Shown piece after piece: positions 28,169 to 40,619 of a stretch of DNA of 64,000 nucleotides. The translations under genes and the position numbers were made by a program. Location of the stretch: NCBI GenBank assembly GCA_905221605.1, contig CAJNDS010002637.1, positions 186,001 to 250,000 of the forward strand, read 5' to 3'. Source of the stretch: Symbiodinium natans (taxonomy: Eukaryota > Sar > Dinophyceae > Suessiales > Symbiodiniaceae). The stretch's first letter is position 1; every line of letters begins with the position of its first letter. The notes below the pieces were generated by a model. That model saw nothing but the letters and a program-made list of their open reading frames with translations. It ran no database searches and was not told the DNA's origin.

Positions 28169-30568
28169 GAGTCAATATGAAATATTTGGCTTGCGGACTC
28201 GAGATGGCCGCGCCTGTGTTCAGCTTGCGCTCCTTCTTGCATCGCAATCTGGCAGAGTTGCGTCCTAAAAACAACGATTGACGTGTGCTCTGAAAATACT
28301 CACGCGACACAAAGTGAATCAGATCTTGCTTTTGCTAACTATACTGTAAAAAATCAATGCCTTATATTCAAGGTCCTTGGCGGGCAAAGCCTCTGTACCA
28401 GTCGGATCTGGAGATTTTCTTCCATGTTCTCGACTCCTTCAAAAATAAAACAGATCAATGCAATTCTGCCGATGCAAATGCGTCCTCGGACACATGGATG
28501 TTCTTGCTGCTGCGCATGCGGGCGAACATTCCTTTCGCGATCATGTCGCCTTGAATGCAAATACAAGCTAAGATAAACTGACATCAATAAACATTTTTCT
28601 AATCAGCCAAGGAACAAAGACGCATGTGCGTCTGGTCGACTCCATCAGCCACACTCTGCTTCTTGCAGAAGCCGAACGATTTCCCTGATGAAGCGACACA
28701 TATTTGAGTTGTTGTCAGCAGCTTAATCGCGAAAAAGATCAGCTCAGTGGCAGGTTATCTCAGTGTTCCGTTCGTCCGGATCACACTGGAACATCGTGTG
28801 CCTGTGGAACACAGACTAAGAAATCGCACTACCCCAGAAATCATCTTACAGGCAACTCTAAGTCGCAGACAGACGACTCGCCGCAAGCCTGTTCCACAAG
28901 CGTGGTTTGAATCGGTTTGATTCGCACTTAGTTAAATTTTCAGTTCAAATAAGCGCAGCTTTCGAGGTTGTTGAGCTTCTCGATATTCGGCATCGGACGT
29001 TTTCGAGACCTTGCCAACAGCAGCTACATTGATACTATCGCAAACGTTTTATGATTCTTCGAGGGCTAAGAATGCGACACAATGACTCGCCAAGGATACC
29101 CTGCCCCACGCCTGTACATGCCACGTTCGAACGTATTTTTGCACCGGTCAGATGTGATGAAACATATCAGCGAGACGTCTCCAGCTTCAGCAATTGATCA
29201 ATGGCAGCATGCTCGCGTTGCACGGGCCTCGGACATTAACAACACTGCCAATTACACTGTAAAGCTTTGTGCAGCGGTCTTGTTTTGGCTTTCATAATGA
29301 TTCTTGATCACAGGTTCATGCGCACTTGCCTGACACGGTGCAACGTTCAGGACTTGAGCTAGTTGAGTCAAGTCTCTGCTGCTCGTTCTTTGTCCTGCAG
29401 AATTTCACGCGCGGGCAAACGTTCGTAGTTCATATAATTTATTATCTTTTCTGGAAGAGTCCTTCTCCAGTGGCCACCGCAGCCCAGGTACCCTGAACGA
29501 ATCAGGCAAAGCAGGGATCACTGACAACATTAATTGACTAAATCAAATCATGACATTTGGCTCGGAGCATGGCACTTTGCCAAGCGATGCACTTTACCCG
29601 GCTTCAACTGTGGAGTCCTCGGACATAGCGTTGATCAGCAAAAACAAAAAGAATGCAGCGATAATGATATCAGTGGACTCCAAGGTCTGAGTCGGCTCAG
29701 CAGCTTGAAGCCTTAGTGAAAAGCTCAACACGAAGGCGACATAATGCACGAAACGTCTGACGCTGATCCGGCAAAGGTGGAATTAAGTGTCACGCTCCTT
29801 CAAAAACTCAGCAGGCGTGATCACGGCAGAGGATTTCCTTGCAGGAAAAAACAAATTCATCAGCGAGCCTCCGCGCAGATATTTAAGGGTGAAGCAAGTC
29901 CGTCCGCCAGCGAGGAAGCCGCACAACCGGTCCACCTAAGTGCGTCGGCATACTGATCTTCAAAAATACAGCAGGCACGGATGTAGCTATTTTTTGCCCA
30001 AGTGACTTGGAACGCCAGAAGTACCGTGCTCATCACACCTGGCGCTGCGAATTTAACCGGCAGCTGTTGCAAAATTGTTGTTACACATGCAACCCAGCAA
30101 CTGCACTTCGTCGTCATCCGCGAACCAAAAGGGAAAGCGAACCATTGCAGGTCCTTGGTACGGAACAGTGTTCGTGTGTGTGTGTGTGTGTCTGTGTGTG
30201 TGTCTGTGTCTGCATGCTGTGTTTTTCAATTTACATCTCGAAATTCAAAGACATTGTCTGAGGCTTGCGCGGCCTGTCAAAGGATCGCAAAAGATTGCAA
30301 GTCAATGCTAGTGCCAAAGCTGCGCTCAGACATATACAAGGCGTTATTACTTTCTGCCCAACCCTTGCACGCGAAAAAATGACTTGCAAATGCAAAGTTG
30401 CAGGTCAAAACTACAACTAAGTATGATATTTTCACCGACAAAGGAAGTAAGAGTCGCCTCAAGTCTTTCTCATGGCCATAGAACCATCGTCCTCTCCTAG
30501 GAAAACATACAACAAAGAGCTATTTAAATGCCCGTGTGCGAGCTCCGGTCTCACGGAAGCTCCACGTT
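28139..30568. repeat. 2.4-kb tandem unit, copy B1
   Basis: Counterpart of 12771-15208 with a shorter GT tract. At several sites (AGCGCAGCT and GGTTGTTGAG near 28955, GACGCTGATC near 29759, GATCACGGCAG near 29819, GGCGCTGCG near 30042) it has the base found in units A2 and B2, not the base in A1. No gene seen. Confidence 0.85.
30170..30212 (+). repeat. GT microsatellite in unit B1
   Basis: GT run with two C interruptions, 8 bases shorter than in unit A1. Confidence 0.9.
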
Positions 30569-32968
30569 AACGTCTTTGAATTTCACATCTCCTGGCGTGG
30601 GTCAATATGAAATATTTGGCTTGCGCACTCGAGATGGCCGCGCCTGTGTTCAGCTTGCGCTCCTTCTTGTATCGCAATCTGGCAGAGTTGCGTCCTAAAA
30701 ACAACGATTGACGTGTGCTCTCAAAATACACACGCGACACAAAGTGAATCAGATCTTGCTTTTGCTAACAATACTGTAAAAAACCAATGCCTTATAATCA
30801 AGGTCCTTGGCGGGCAAAGCCTCTGTACCAGTCGGATCTGGAGATTTTCTTCCATGTTCTCGACTCCTTCAAAAAAAAACAGATCAATGCAATTATACCG
30901 ATGCACATGCGTCCTCGGACACATGGATGTTCTTGCTGCTGCGCATGCGAGCGAACATTCCTTTCGCGATCATGTCGCCTTGAATGCAAATAAAAGCTAA
31001 GATAAACTGACATCAATAAACATTTTTCTAAACAGCCAAGAAACAAAGACGCATGTGCGTCTGGTTGACTTCATCAGCCACACTCTGCTTCTTGCAGAAG
31101 CCGGACGGTTTCCCTGATGAAGCGACACATATTTGAGTTGTTGTCAGCAGCTTAATCGCGAAAAAGATCAGCTCAGTGGCAGGTTATCTCAGTGTTCAGT
31201 TCGTCCAACATCGTGCGCCTGTGGAACACAGATTAAGAAATCGCACTACTCCAGAAATCATCTTACAGGCAACTCTAAGTCGCAGACAGACGACCCGCCG
31301 CAAGCCTGCTCCACAAGCGTGGTTGGAATCGGTTTGATTCGCACTTAATTAAAATTTCAGTTCAAATAAGCGCAGCTCTCGAGGTTGTTGAGCTTCTCGA
31401 TATTCGGCATCGGACGTTTTCGAGACCTTGCCAACAGCAGCTACATTGATACTATCGCAAACGTTTTATGATCCTTCGAGGGCTAAGAATGCCACACAAT
31501 GACTCGCCAACGGTACCCTGCCCCACGCCTGTACATGCCACGTTCGAACGTGTTTTTCTACCGGTCAGATGTGATGAAACATATCAGCGAGACGTCTCCA
31601 GCTTCAGCAATTGATCAATGGCAGCATGCTCGCGTTGCACGGGCCTCGTACATTAACAACACTGCCAATTACACTGCAAAGCTTTGTGCAGCGGTCTTGT
31701 TTTGGCTTTCATAATGATTCTTGATCACAGGTTCATGCACACTTGCGTGACACGGCGCAACGTTCAAGCCTTGAGCTAGTTGAGTCAAGTCTCTGCTGCT
31801 CGTTCTTTGTCCTGCAGGACTTCACGCGCGGGCAAACGTTCGTGGTTCATATAATTTATTATCTTTTCTGGAAGAGTCCTTCTCCAGTGGCCACCGCAGT
31901 CCAGGTACCCTGAACGAATCAGGCAAAGCAGGGATCACAGAAGATTAATTGACTAAGTCAAATCATGACATTTGGCTCGGAGCATGGCACTTTGCCAAGC
32001 GATGCACTTTACTCGGCTTCAACTGTGGAGTCCTCGGACATAGCGTTGATCAGCAAAAACAAAAAGAATGCAGCGATAATGATATCAGTGGACTCCAAGG
32101 TCTGAGTCGGCTCAGCAGCTTGAAGCCTTAGTGAAAAGCTCAACACGAAGCGACATAATGGACGCAACGTCTGACGCTGATCCGGCAAGGTGGAATTAAG
32201 TGTCACGTTCCTTCAAAAACTCAGCAGGCGTGATCACGGCAGAGGATTTCCTTGCAGGAAAAAAATTATCGGCGAGCCTCCGCGCAGATATTTAAGGGTG
32301 AAGCAAGTCCGTCCGCCAGCGAGGAAGCCGCACAACCGGTCCACCTAAGTGCGTCGGCATACTGATCTTCGAAAATACAGCAGGCACGGATGTAGCTATT
32401 TTTTTGCCCAAGTGACTTGGAACGCCAGAAGTACCGTGCTCATCACACCTTGCGCTGCGAATTTAACCGGCAGCTGTTGCAAAATTGCCGTTAGACATGC
32501 AACCCAGCAACTGCACTTCGTCGTCATCCGCGAACCAAAAGGGAAAGCGAACCATTGCAGGTCCTTGGTGCGAAACGGTGTTCGTGTGTGTGTGTGTGTG
32601 TGTGTCTGTGTCTGCATGCTGTGTTTTTCAATTTACATCTCCAAATTCAAAGACATTGTCTGAGGCTTGAGCGGACTGTCAAAGGATCACAAAAGATTGC
32701 AAGTCAATGCTCGTGCCAAAGCTGCGCTCAGACATATACAAGGCCTTATTACTTTCTGCTCAATCCTTGCACGCGAAAAAAAGACTTGCAAATGCAAAGT
32801 TGCAGGTCAAAACTACAGCTAAGTATGATCATTCACCAATAAAAAAAAGAGTCGCCTCAAGTCTTTCTCATGGCCATAGAACCATCGTCATCTGATAAGA
32901 AAACACACAAGAAAGAGCTATTTAAATGCCGCTATGCGAGCTCCGGTCTCATGGAAGCTTCACGTTTT
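30569..32968. repeat. 2.4-kb tandem unit, copy B2
   Basis: Counterpart of 15209-17606 with very few differences. No gene seen. Contains the GT tract at 32582-32614. Confidence 0.85.
32582..32614 (+). repeat. GT microsatellite in unit B2
   Basis: GT run 2 bases longer than in unit A2. Confidence 0.9.
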
Positions 32969-33859
32969 CTTTGTGTTTTTGTTGCTTTTGTTTTCAAGCC
33001 GTTTTCTTCTGCAGTGCTGCAAGTGCAGAGATGATGACATTGACCTGCTAAGAAATCGAGGCTGAGCGTTGTTCAGATGTGGGTTTTTCCTAAGGATGAG
33101 ACTCCTTACAACTTATACTGAAACCAAGGGTGGACGATGCTTTGCAAGACCAAGACCGCCTTCAACATGAAATTCCCTACAACCCATCCTGAAACCAAGA
33201 ATGAGTAATGCTTTGAAAACTCATGATTGCTTTCAAAACTGACTATGTTTCTGAAGCGTACGCAGTCCTTTGAGGAGATCAGGAACCCGTATCAGTGGAA
33301 GCGCAAATCTAGACAGCCTAGTGCTACATTTGTCTTTTTTTGGTCACAAGCCTAGCTGACTGTGGTTCGTGTTGCAGGCAACGGCACACGTGAGCAAGCT
33401 TTGGAAAAAGCGACGAGGGGAAGGATCTATGCACGGACGTCCCGGTCACAGCCTAACATCTTCACAAACCCAGATGTCATCTAAAAAAACTAAAGTTAAA
33501 GCCACGGAGCAAGGCTTTGACCTATAAAGAGGGACCGTGTCTATCAAGACTCCCGATCAGCGTCCTCTCAGATTGCTTGACCTTAGAGTTCATTTCGGCC
33601 ACAAGACTCAATTATGAGAATGATCATGACGTATGGGTAAGGCAGGCTGCGTCGAATGCAGGAGCCTCTTGCCGCGCTGAAGGCACTCTCCGCAGATGAA
33701 CCTTATTAAAATCTTGTAGATACTGATTTGTTACGACATGCAAGAGTAGGAATATGGATCACCAGCTAGGCTCACAGCGTGTTCTGAGCAAAGGCACTTC
33801 TGTCCGGAGCGCCCTGATCGACTAAATCTACAGCATAACATTTACTTTAGGCACCGTGG

Positions 33860-34499
33860 TCACTCGGCCTCCCTCCGACCCTGCCACAGGGGTCTGTAGT
33901 TGCCGCAAACGTCGCAGAGCGTCTCCGGATTGCTCCAGTTCTTCTGGTGCCTCACAAAAAAAAAACATCTATCAGACTCAGCAAATAACAATAAGTAAGG
34001 GCGTCGCCAGAGCGACTTATCGGCACGGTAGGACGTCACCAGCGCTACCTGAAGCGAAAAATAAAGAAGAAAAAGAAACGAGCAAGTTTGGACAGCCTTG
34101 GTCTCGCCAAACTTCACCTTCTTCTTCTTTGGCTTGTTGAGATTCAAGATAGGCTTGACCTTCACGATAAATATGTTAAGTTTTTTTATGAGCATTGCCC
34201 GTGCTGTAGACGAATCCGACTGCGTGCATTAGCCAATCAGAACTAATGCCTAGCCTTTTTAGTAGCACCTATATAGGTGCGCATGGCCTGCTGCTTCTCT
34301 TGCATCCTCCGTTGAAATTCCTTGACCGCAAGCTAGCAACATGTAGGGTCGAACGTGCGAAAGACAAAAATGAGAGCGGGGCCATCGCTCGCTCGTTCTT
34401 CTTCCAGGTCGTGTGCGGCGAGTCCTTCTTCTTCTCGCTCTTGTTACCGCTCTTGCTGGTGTTCTTCTTGCCGCTGTTTCTGCCTTTGTTCCTGCCCAT
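33860..34499 (-). CDS. Second copy of the small very basic protein gene
   Basis: Same layout as 18499-19138. Both short introns are conserved, including the T-rich acceptor tracts and the GC donor. A single change (FNGGC for FHGGC) is visible in the first frame. Confidence 0.35.
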
Positions 34500-34855
34500 G
34501 TCGCCTCAAAGCAGATCACAAATTGAATAACATCTACGTTTCTTGTTTAGTCTACAATAGCTGGCCTTCGGCGTGCAAGCAAAAAACAAAAGGATTGCGA
34601 CGCAAGAATGCTTGAGCAGAACTGAGCATCGCAGTGGCTAAGCTTCGCTCATGCATGCTGATGTGCAACACACGTAGCAGCTACTTGCAGTTCACTGAAA
34701 ATCCCCACGCTGCAGATCTCCAACCTTTCTCGCCAATCACATCGCAACAGTCCATGTCAGGTTGGCCTGGGCGTCGTGGCATTTCTCGATAACCCATAGA
34801 CCTAAACCTTGTCGATGTCGAGCGTAAGCTAGGTGGTCAAAAAGTTTGTAGAAGT

Positions 34856-34953
34856 CATACAATAGGGATTTGCCGTGCCGAGCGAAAGTTACCTATGCAA
34901 AAATCACAATCTTTGCAAAACCATACAAAACACTGACTAAAAACACTAAAAAT
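34856..34953. repeat. Stray partial satellite unit (copy B)
   Basis: Counterpart of 19495-19592. Confidence 0.85.
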
Positions 34954-35064
34954 TACCACTTCGAGCATCCCCACCGAGACCCTCGAATCCAAGCCCCTCT
35001 CTAAATGCCTGAAACCGCAAATCTACGTCCCTTTCGGAAGCTGGGTCTGTTACCTGCTTATTGC

Positions 35065-35213
35065 TTCCGGTACAGTTGCCCGCCTGCCTGCTTGGCCTGT
35101 TTTTTGCATCCGGTACAGAGGTACAGTTGCCCGCGCCCGGTACAGTTGCCCGCCTGAGCCATCTTGGCTTGCTCTTTGCATGTGGCCACATTTCCGGTAC
35201 AGTTACCCGCCTG
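35065..35213. repeat. Clustered motif CCGGTACAGTTGCCCGCC (copy B)
   Basis: Counterpart of 19704-19852 with no visible change. Confidence 0.8.
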
Positions 35214-35363
35214 AGCCTCCCTGGCCTGCTTAGTGTCCTGACTCATTGCTGTCTGCCTGTGGTCCTCAATGACGTACTGCCTTCTGTCCTGAGAGTCGCG
35301 TCACATGATGTGCGCCGCCGTTTGTCCTTAAAATCTAACAACCCCACTTGTCCGGTGGGGAAA

Positions 35364-36903
35364 AACGCAGCAAAACAAACACCAAAATTGTAGGGATTTG
35401 CGGTGCCGAGCGAAAGCTAACTGTGCAAAAAATCACAGTCCTTGCAAAACCATACAAAACACTGACTAAAAACACTCAAAACAAAAAAAACGCGGCAAAA
35501 CAATCACCAAAATCAATTTTGACACGCGTGCTGTAGGGATTTGCGGCACCGAGCGAAAGCTACCTATGCAAAAATCACAATCTTTGCAAAACCATACAAA
35601 ACACTGACTAAAAACACTTAAAAAAAAAACGCAGCAAAACAAACACCAAAATCAATTTTGACACGCGTGCTGTAGGGATTTGCGGTGCCGAGCGAAAGCT
35701 AACTGTGCAAAAAATCACAGTCCTTGCAAAACCATACAAAACACTGACTAAAAACACTCAAAACAAAAAAACGCAGCAAAACAATCACCAAAATCAATTT
35801 TGACACGCGTGCTGTAGGGATTTGCGGTGCCGAGCGAAAGCTACCTATGCAAAAATCACAATCTTTGCAAAACCATACAAAACACTGACTAAAAACACTC
35901 AAAACAAAAAAACGCAGCAAAACAATCACCAAAATCAATTTTGACACGCGTGCTGTAGGGATTTGCGGTGCCGAGCGAAAGCTACCTATGCAAAAATCAC
36001 AATCTTTGCAAAACCATACAAAACACTGACTAAAAACACTCAAAACAAAAAAACGCAGCAAAACAATCACCAAAATCAATTTTGACACGCGTGCTGTAGG
36101 GATTTGCGGTGCCGAGCGAAAGCTACCTATGCAAAAATCACAATCTTTGCAAAACCATACAAAACACTGACTAAAAACACTCAAAACAAAAACACGCAGC
36201 AAAACAATCACCAAAATCAATTTTGACACGCGTGCTGTAGGGATTTGCGGTGCCGAGCGAAAGCTACCTATGCAAAAATCACAATCTTTGCAAAACCATA
36301 CAAAACACTGACTAAAAACACTAAAAAAAAAACGCAGCAAAACAAACACCAAAATCAATTTTGACACGCGTGCTGTAGGGATTTGCGGTGCCGAGCGAAA
36401 GCTAACTGTGCAAAAAAATCACAGTCCTTGCAAAACCATACAAAACACTGACTAAAAACACTCAAAACAAAAAAACGCAGCAAAACAATCACCAAAATCA
36501 ATTTTGACACGCGTGCTGTAGGGATTTGCGGTGCCGAGCGAAAGCTACCTATGCAAAAATCACAATCTTTGCAAAACCATACAAAACACTGACTAAAAAC
36601 ACTCAAAACAAAAAAACGCAGCAAAACAATCACCAAAATCAATTTTGACACGCGTGCTGTAGGGATTTGCGGTGCCGAGCGAAAGCTACCTATGCAAAAA
36701 TCACAATCTTTGCAAAACCATACAAAACACTGACTAAAAACACCCAAAAAAAAACGCAGCAAAACAATCACCAAAATCAATTTTGACACGCGTGCTGTAG
36801 GGATTTGCTGTGCCGAGCGCAAGCTAGCTACACAAAACCATACGAAACACTGAATATAATCACTCAAAAACAAGAAAGCAGCAAAACAAACACCAAAATC
36901 AAC
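35364..36903. repeat. 141-bp satellite array, 11 units (copy B)
   Basis: Unit starts near 35390, 35532, 35671, 35811, 35953, 36094, 36235, 36375, 36516, 36657 and 36798. Unit number and the order of the two subtypes match copy A. Differences are confined to A-run length and a few bases. Confidence 0.95.
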
Positions 36904-36984
36904 GTTGAGAGCCTAAGGAAATACTATTTATCAACAATGCATGGATTTTTCCTGTTGCTGTTTTTTTCTAGGAGACAGACACGG

Positions 36985-37148
36985 CGGACCGATAACAGTA
37001 CCACCGTGTCGTGTCTGCTACAATCAGAGATGGCGAGATAACAATAAAACAAGGAAGGGGGGAGACAGTGGACCGATAACAGTACCACTGTGTTCAGGGA
37101 CCGATAACAGTACCCCGCTTTCCCGGCGGCCGATAACAGCACGCCGAG
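36985..37148. repeat. Clustered motif GACCGATAACAGTACC (copy B)
   Basis: Counterpart of 21621-21786, four copies. Confidence 0.75.
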
Positions 37149-37319
37149 TTGAGATAAAAATGATTTCACTCTAAGCTCGGCGCTTGCGAAAATGCGAGTG
37201 AGGACGTGTCCATACCTGCACGACGCCAAAGATAACCTAACGAACGATTTTTAAAGTATTTTTTAAAATATTGTAATTCAAAGAGCACGATGCCTATGAT
37301 CTACTATCAAAAGGGATGC

Positions 37320-37980
37320 TTGGGGATGGCTCGGGCTCGTGATTTAGTATTGGGAGAGGCCTGGGCTCGTGATTTAGTATTGGGGTGAGGCTCGGCCTCG
37401 TGATTTAGTATTGGGGGGATGCCCGGGCTCGTGATTTAGTATTGAGGGGAGGTCCGGGCTCGTAATTTAGTATTGGGAGATGGCCCGATGCTTTTTTAAT
37501 AGTTTTAAAAGTTATAAAAGTTTTAATAGTTTTAAAAGTTTTAAAAATTTTGAAAGTTCAGGAATCTCATGGCAGGTTAGTATTGGAGTGAGGTCCGGGC
37601 TCGTGATTTAGTATTGGGGGGAGGCCCGGGCTCGTGATTTAGTATTGGGGGGAGGCCCGGGCTCGTGATTTAGTATTGGGGTGAGGCTCGGGCTCGTGAT
37701 TTAGTATTGGGGGGAGGCCCGGGCTCGTGATTTAGTATTGGGGGACGCCCGGGCTCGTGATTTAGTATTGGGGTGAGGCTCGGGCTCGTGATTTAGTATT
37801 GGGGGGAGGCCCGGGCTCGTGATTTAGTATTGGGGGAGGCCCGGGCTCGTGATTTAGTATTGGGGTGAGGCGCGGGCTCGTGATTTAGTATTGGGGGGAG
37901 GCCCGGGCCCGGGCTCGTGATTTAGTATTGGGGGAAGGCTCGGGCTCGTGATTTAGTATTGGGAAGAGGCCCGGGGCTCT
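37320..37980. repeat. 31-bp GC-rich minisatellite, about 17 units
   Basis: Unit close to GGGCTCGTGATTTAGTATTG followed by GGGGGAGGCCC. The phrase GATTTAGTATTG recurs about every 31 bp. A block of the neighbouring 9-bp repeat (37490-37575) interrupts it, so the two repeat families are interleaved. Confidence 0.95.
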
Positions 37981-40560
37981 GGCCAGGAAATTCCCGAACT
38001 TTTAAAACTTTTAAAACTATTAAAACTATTAAAACTATTAAAACTATTAAAAAGGCTTCTTTTTAATAGTTTTAATAGTTTGGGAGGCTTTTTAAAAGTT
38101 GAAACTATTAAAACTATTAAAACTATTAAAAAGAAACCTTTTTAATAGTTTTAATAGTTTGGGAGGCTTTTTAAAAGTTGAAATTATTAAAACTATTAAA
38201 ACTATTAAAACTTGAAAGGAAAAAAGCCTGGCCTGGAGATTCCCGAACTTTTAAAACTTTTAAAACTATTAAAACTATTAAAACTATTAAAACTATTAAA
38301 AAGGCTTCTTTTTAATAGTTTTAATAGTTTGGGAGGCTTTTTAAAAGTTGAAACTATTAAAACTATTAAAACTATCAAAAAGAAACCTTTTTAATAGTTT
38401 TAATAGTTTGGGAGGCTTTTTAAAGGTTGAAATTATTAAAACTATTAAAACTATTAAAACTTGAAAGGAAAAAAGCCTGGCCTGGAGATTCCCGAACTTT
38501 TAAAACTTTTAAAACTATTAAAACTATTAAAACTATTAAAAAGGCTTCTTTTTAATAGTTTTAATAGTTTGGGAGGCTTTTTAAAAGTTGAAATTATTAA
38601 AACTATTAAAACTATTAAAACTATTAAAACTATTAAAACTATTAAAACTTAAAAAGGAAAAAGCCTGGCCTGGAGATTCCCGAACTTTTAAAACTTTTAA
38701 AACTATTAAAACTATTAAAAAGGCTTCTTTTAATAGTTTTAATAGTTCGGGAGGCTTGTTAAAAGTTGAAACTATTAAAACTATTAAAACTATTAAAAAG
38801 AAACCTTTTTAATAGTTTTAATAGTTTTAATAGTTTTAATAGTTTTAATAGTTTTAATAGTTTTAATAGTTTTAATAGTTTTCATAGTTTTAATAATTTT
38901 AATAGTTTTAATAGTTTTAATAGTTTCAAAAGTTCAGGAATCTCCTGGCCAAGGCCGTTTCTTTTTAATACTTTTAATAGTTTGGGAGGCTTTTTAAAAG
39001 TTGAAATTATTAAAACTATTAAAACTATTAAAACTTAAAAAGGAAAAAGCCTGGCCTGGAGATTCCCGAACTTTTAAAACTTTTAAAACTATTAAAACTG
39101 TTAAAACTATTAAAACTATTAAAAAGGCTTCTTTTAATAGTTTTAATAGTTCGGGAGGCTTTTTAAAAGTTGAAACTATTAAAACTATTAAAACTATTAA
39201 AAAGAAACCTTTTTAATAGTTTTAATAGTTTTAATAGTTTTAATAGTTTTAATAGTTTTAATAGTTTTAATAGTTTCAAAAGTTCAGGAATCTCCTGGCC
39301 AAGGCAGTTTCTTTTTAATAGTTTTAATAGTTCGGGGGGCTTTTTAAAAGTTGAAACTATTAAAACTATTAAAACTATTAAAACTATTAAAAAGAAACCT
39401 GTTTAATAGTTTTAATTGTTTGGGAGGCTTTTTAAAAGTTGAAATTATTAAAACTATTAAAACTATTAAAACTAATAAAACTATTAAAACTTGAAAAGGA
39501 ACAAGCCTGGCCTGGAGATTCCCGAACTTTTAAAACTTTTAAAACTATTAAAACTATTAAAACTATTAAAACTATTAAAAAGGCTTCTTTTTAATAGTTT
39601 TAATAGTTTAGGAGGCTTTTTAAAAGTTCAAACTATTAAAACTATTAAAACTATTAAAAAGAAGCCTGTTTTAATAGTTTTAATAGTTTTAATAGTTTTA
39701 ATAGTTTTAAAAGTTTTAAAAGTTTTAAAAGTTTTAAAAGTTTTAATAGTTTTAAAAGTTCAGGAATCTCCTGGCCAAGGCCGTTTCTTTTTAATAGTTT
39801 TAATAGTTTGGGAGGCTTTTTAAAAGTTGAAACTATTAAAACTATTAAAACTTTAAAAAGGAAAAGGCCTGGCCTGGAGATTCCCGAACTTTTAAAACTT
39901 TTAAAACTTTTAAAACTATTAAAACTATTAAAACTATTAAAACTATTAAAACTATTAAAACTATTAAAAAGGCTTCTTTTTAATAGTTTTAATAGTTCGG
40001 GGGGCTTTTTAAAAGTTGAAACTATTAAAACTATTAAAACTATTAAAAAGAAACCTTTTTAATAGTTTTAATAGTTTGGGAGGCTTTTTAAAAGTTGAAA
40101 TTATTAAAACTATTAAAACTATTAAAACTTGAAAAGGAACAAGCCTGGCCTGGAGATTCCCGAACTTTTAAAACTTTTAAAGCTATTAAAACTATTCAAA
40201 CTATTAAAACGATTAAAACTATTAAAACGGCTTCTTTCTAATAGTTTTACTAGTTCGGGAGGCTTTTTAAAAGTTGAAACTATTAAAACTATTAAAACTA
40301 TTAAAACTATTAAAAAGAAACCTTTTTAATAGTTTTAATAGTTTTAATAGTTTTAATAGTGTTAATAGTTTCAAAAGTTCAGGAATCTCCTGGCCAAGGC
40401 CGTTTCTTTTTAATAGTTTTAATAGTTTTGGAGGCTTTTTAAAAGTTGGAATTATTAAAACTATTAAAAGAAAATTGTTTTTAAAGTTTTAATAGTTTAG
40501 GATGCTTTTTTGAAAGTTCAAAACTATTAAAACTATTAAAACTTTAATACAGAAAGCAGC
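37981..40560. repeat. 2.6-kb array of 9-bp TTTTAATAG/CTATTAAAA units in alternating orientation
   Basis: Runs of TTTTAATAG alternate with runs of its reverse complement, joined by short spacers such as AAGGCTTCTTTTTAATAG, GGGAGGCTTTTTAAAAGTTG and GCCTGGCCTGGAGATTCCCG, the last also present in reversed form (TTCAGGAATCTCCTGGCCAA). Adjacent opposite runs can pair over tens of bases. The array has no stop codons in some frames, giving KLLKLLK, FNSFNS or IKTIKT peptides that are not genes. Confidence 0.95.
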
Positions 40561-40589
40561 CATGTCAGATAGTACATAAAGGTTGCTCT

Positions 40590-40613
40590 TACATATATAT
40601 ATATATATATATT
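40590..40613. repeat. AT microsatellite
   Basis: A run of about eleven AT/TA dinucleotides closes the repeat region on its right side. Confidence 0.9.
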
Positions 40614-40619
40614 ACAGTC

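Larger units (their letters stand above)
21914..37175. repeat. 15.26-kb tandem duplication, copy B
   Basis: Counterpart of 6556-21813 in the same orientation. Right of 37175 the sequence is unique to this copy. Left of 21914 is the gap, so the C-terminal half of the giant gene is not seen for this copy. Confidence 0.95.

Noticed and set aside
14807-32670. Frames reading VCVCV or HTHTHT over GT tracts
   Set aside because: Microsatellite translation. Tract length differs between copies and changes the frame.
37320-37980. CRISPR-like appearance of the 31-bp repeat
   Set aside because: Units are contiguous with no unique spacers, no cas genes are nearby, and the context is eukaryotic.
38212-40492. 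Open frames reading KLLKLLK, FNSFNS and IKTIKT
   Set aside because: Translation of a 9-bp simple repeat; no unique sequence, no domain, present on both strands.
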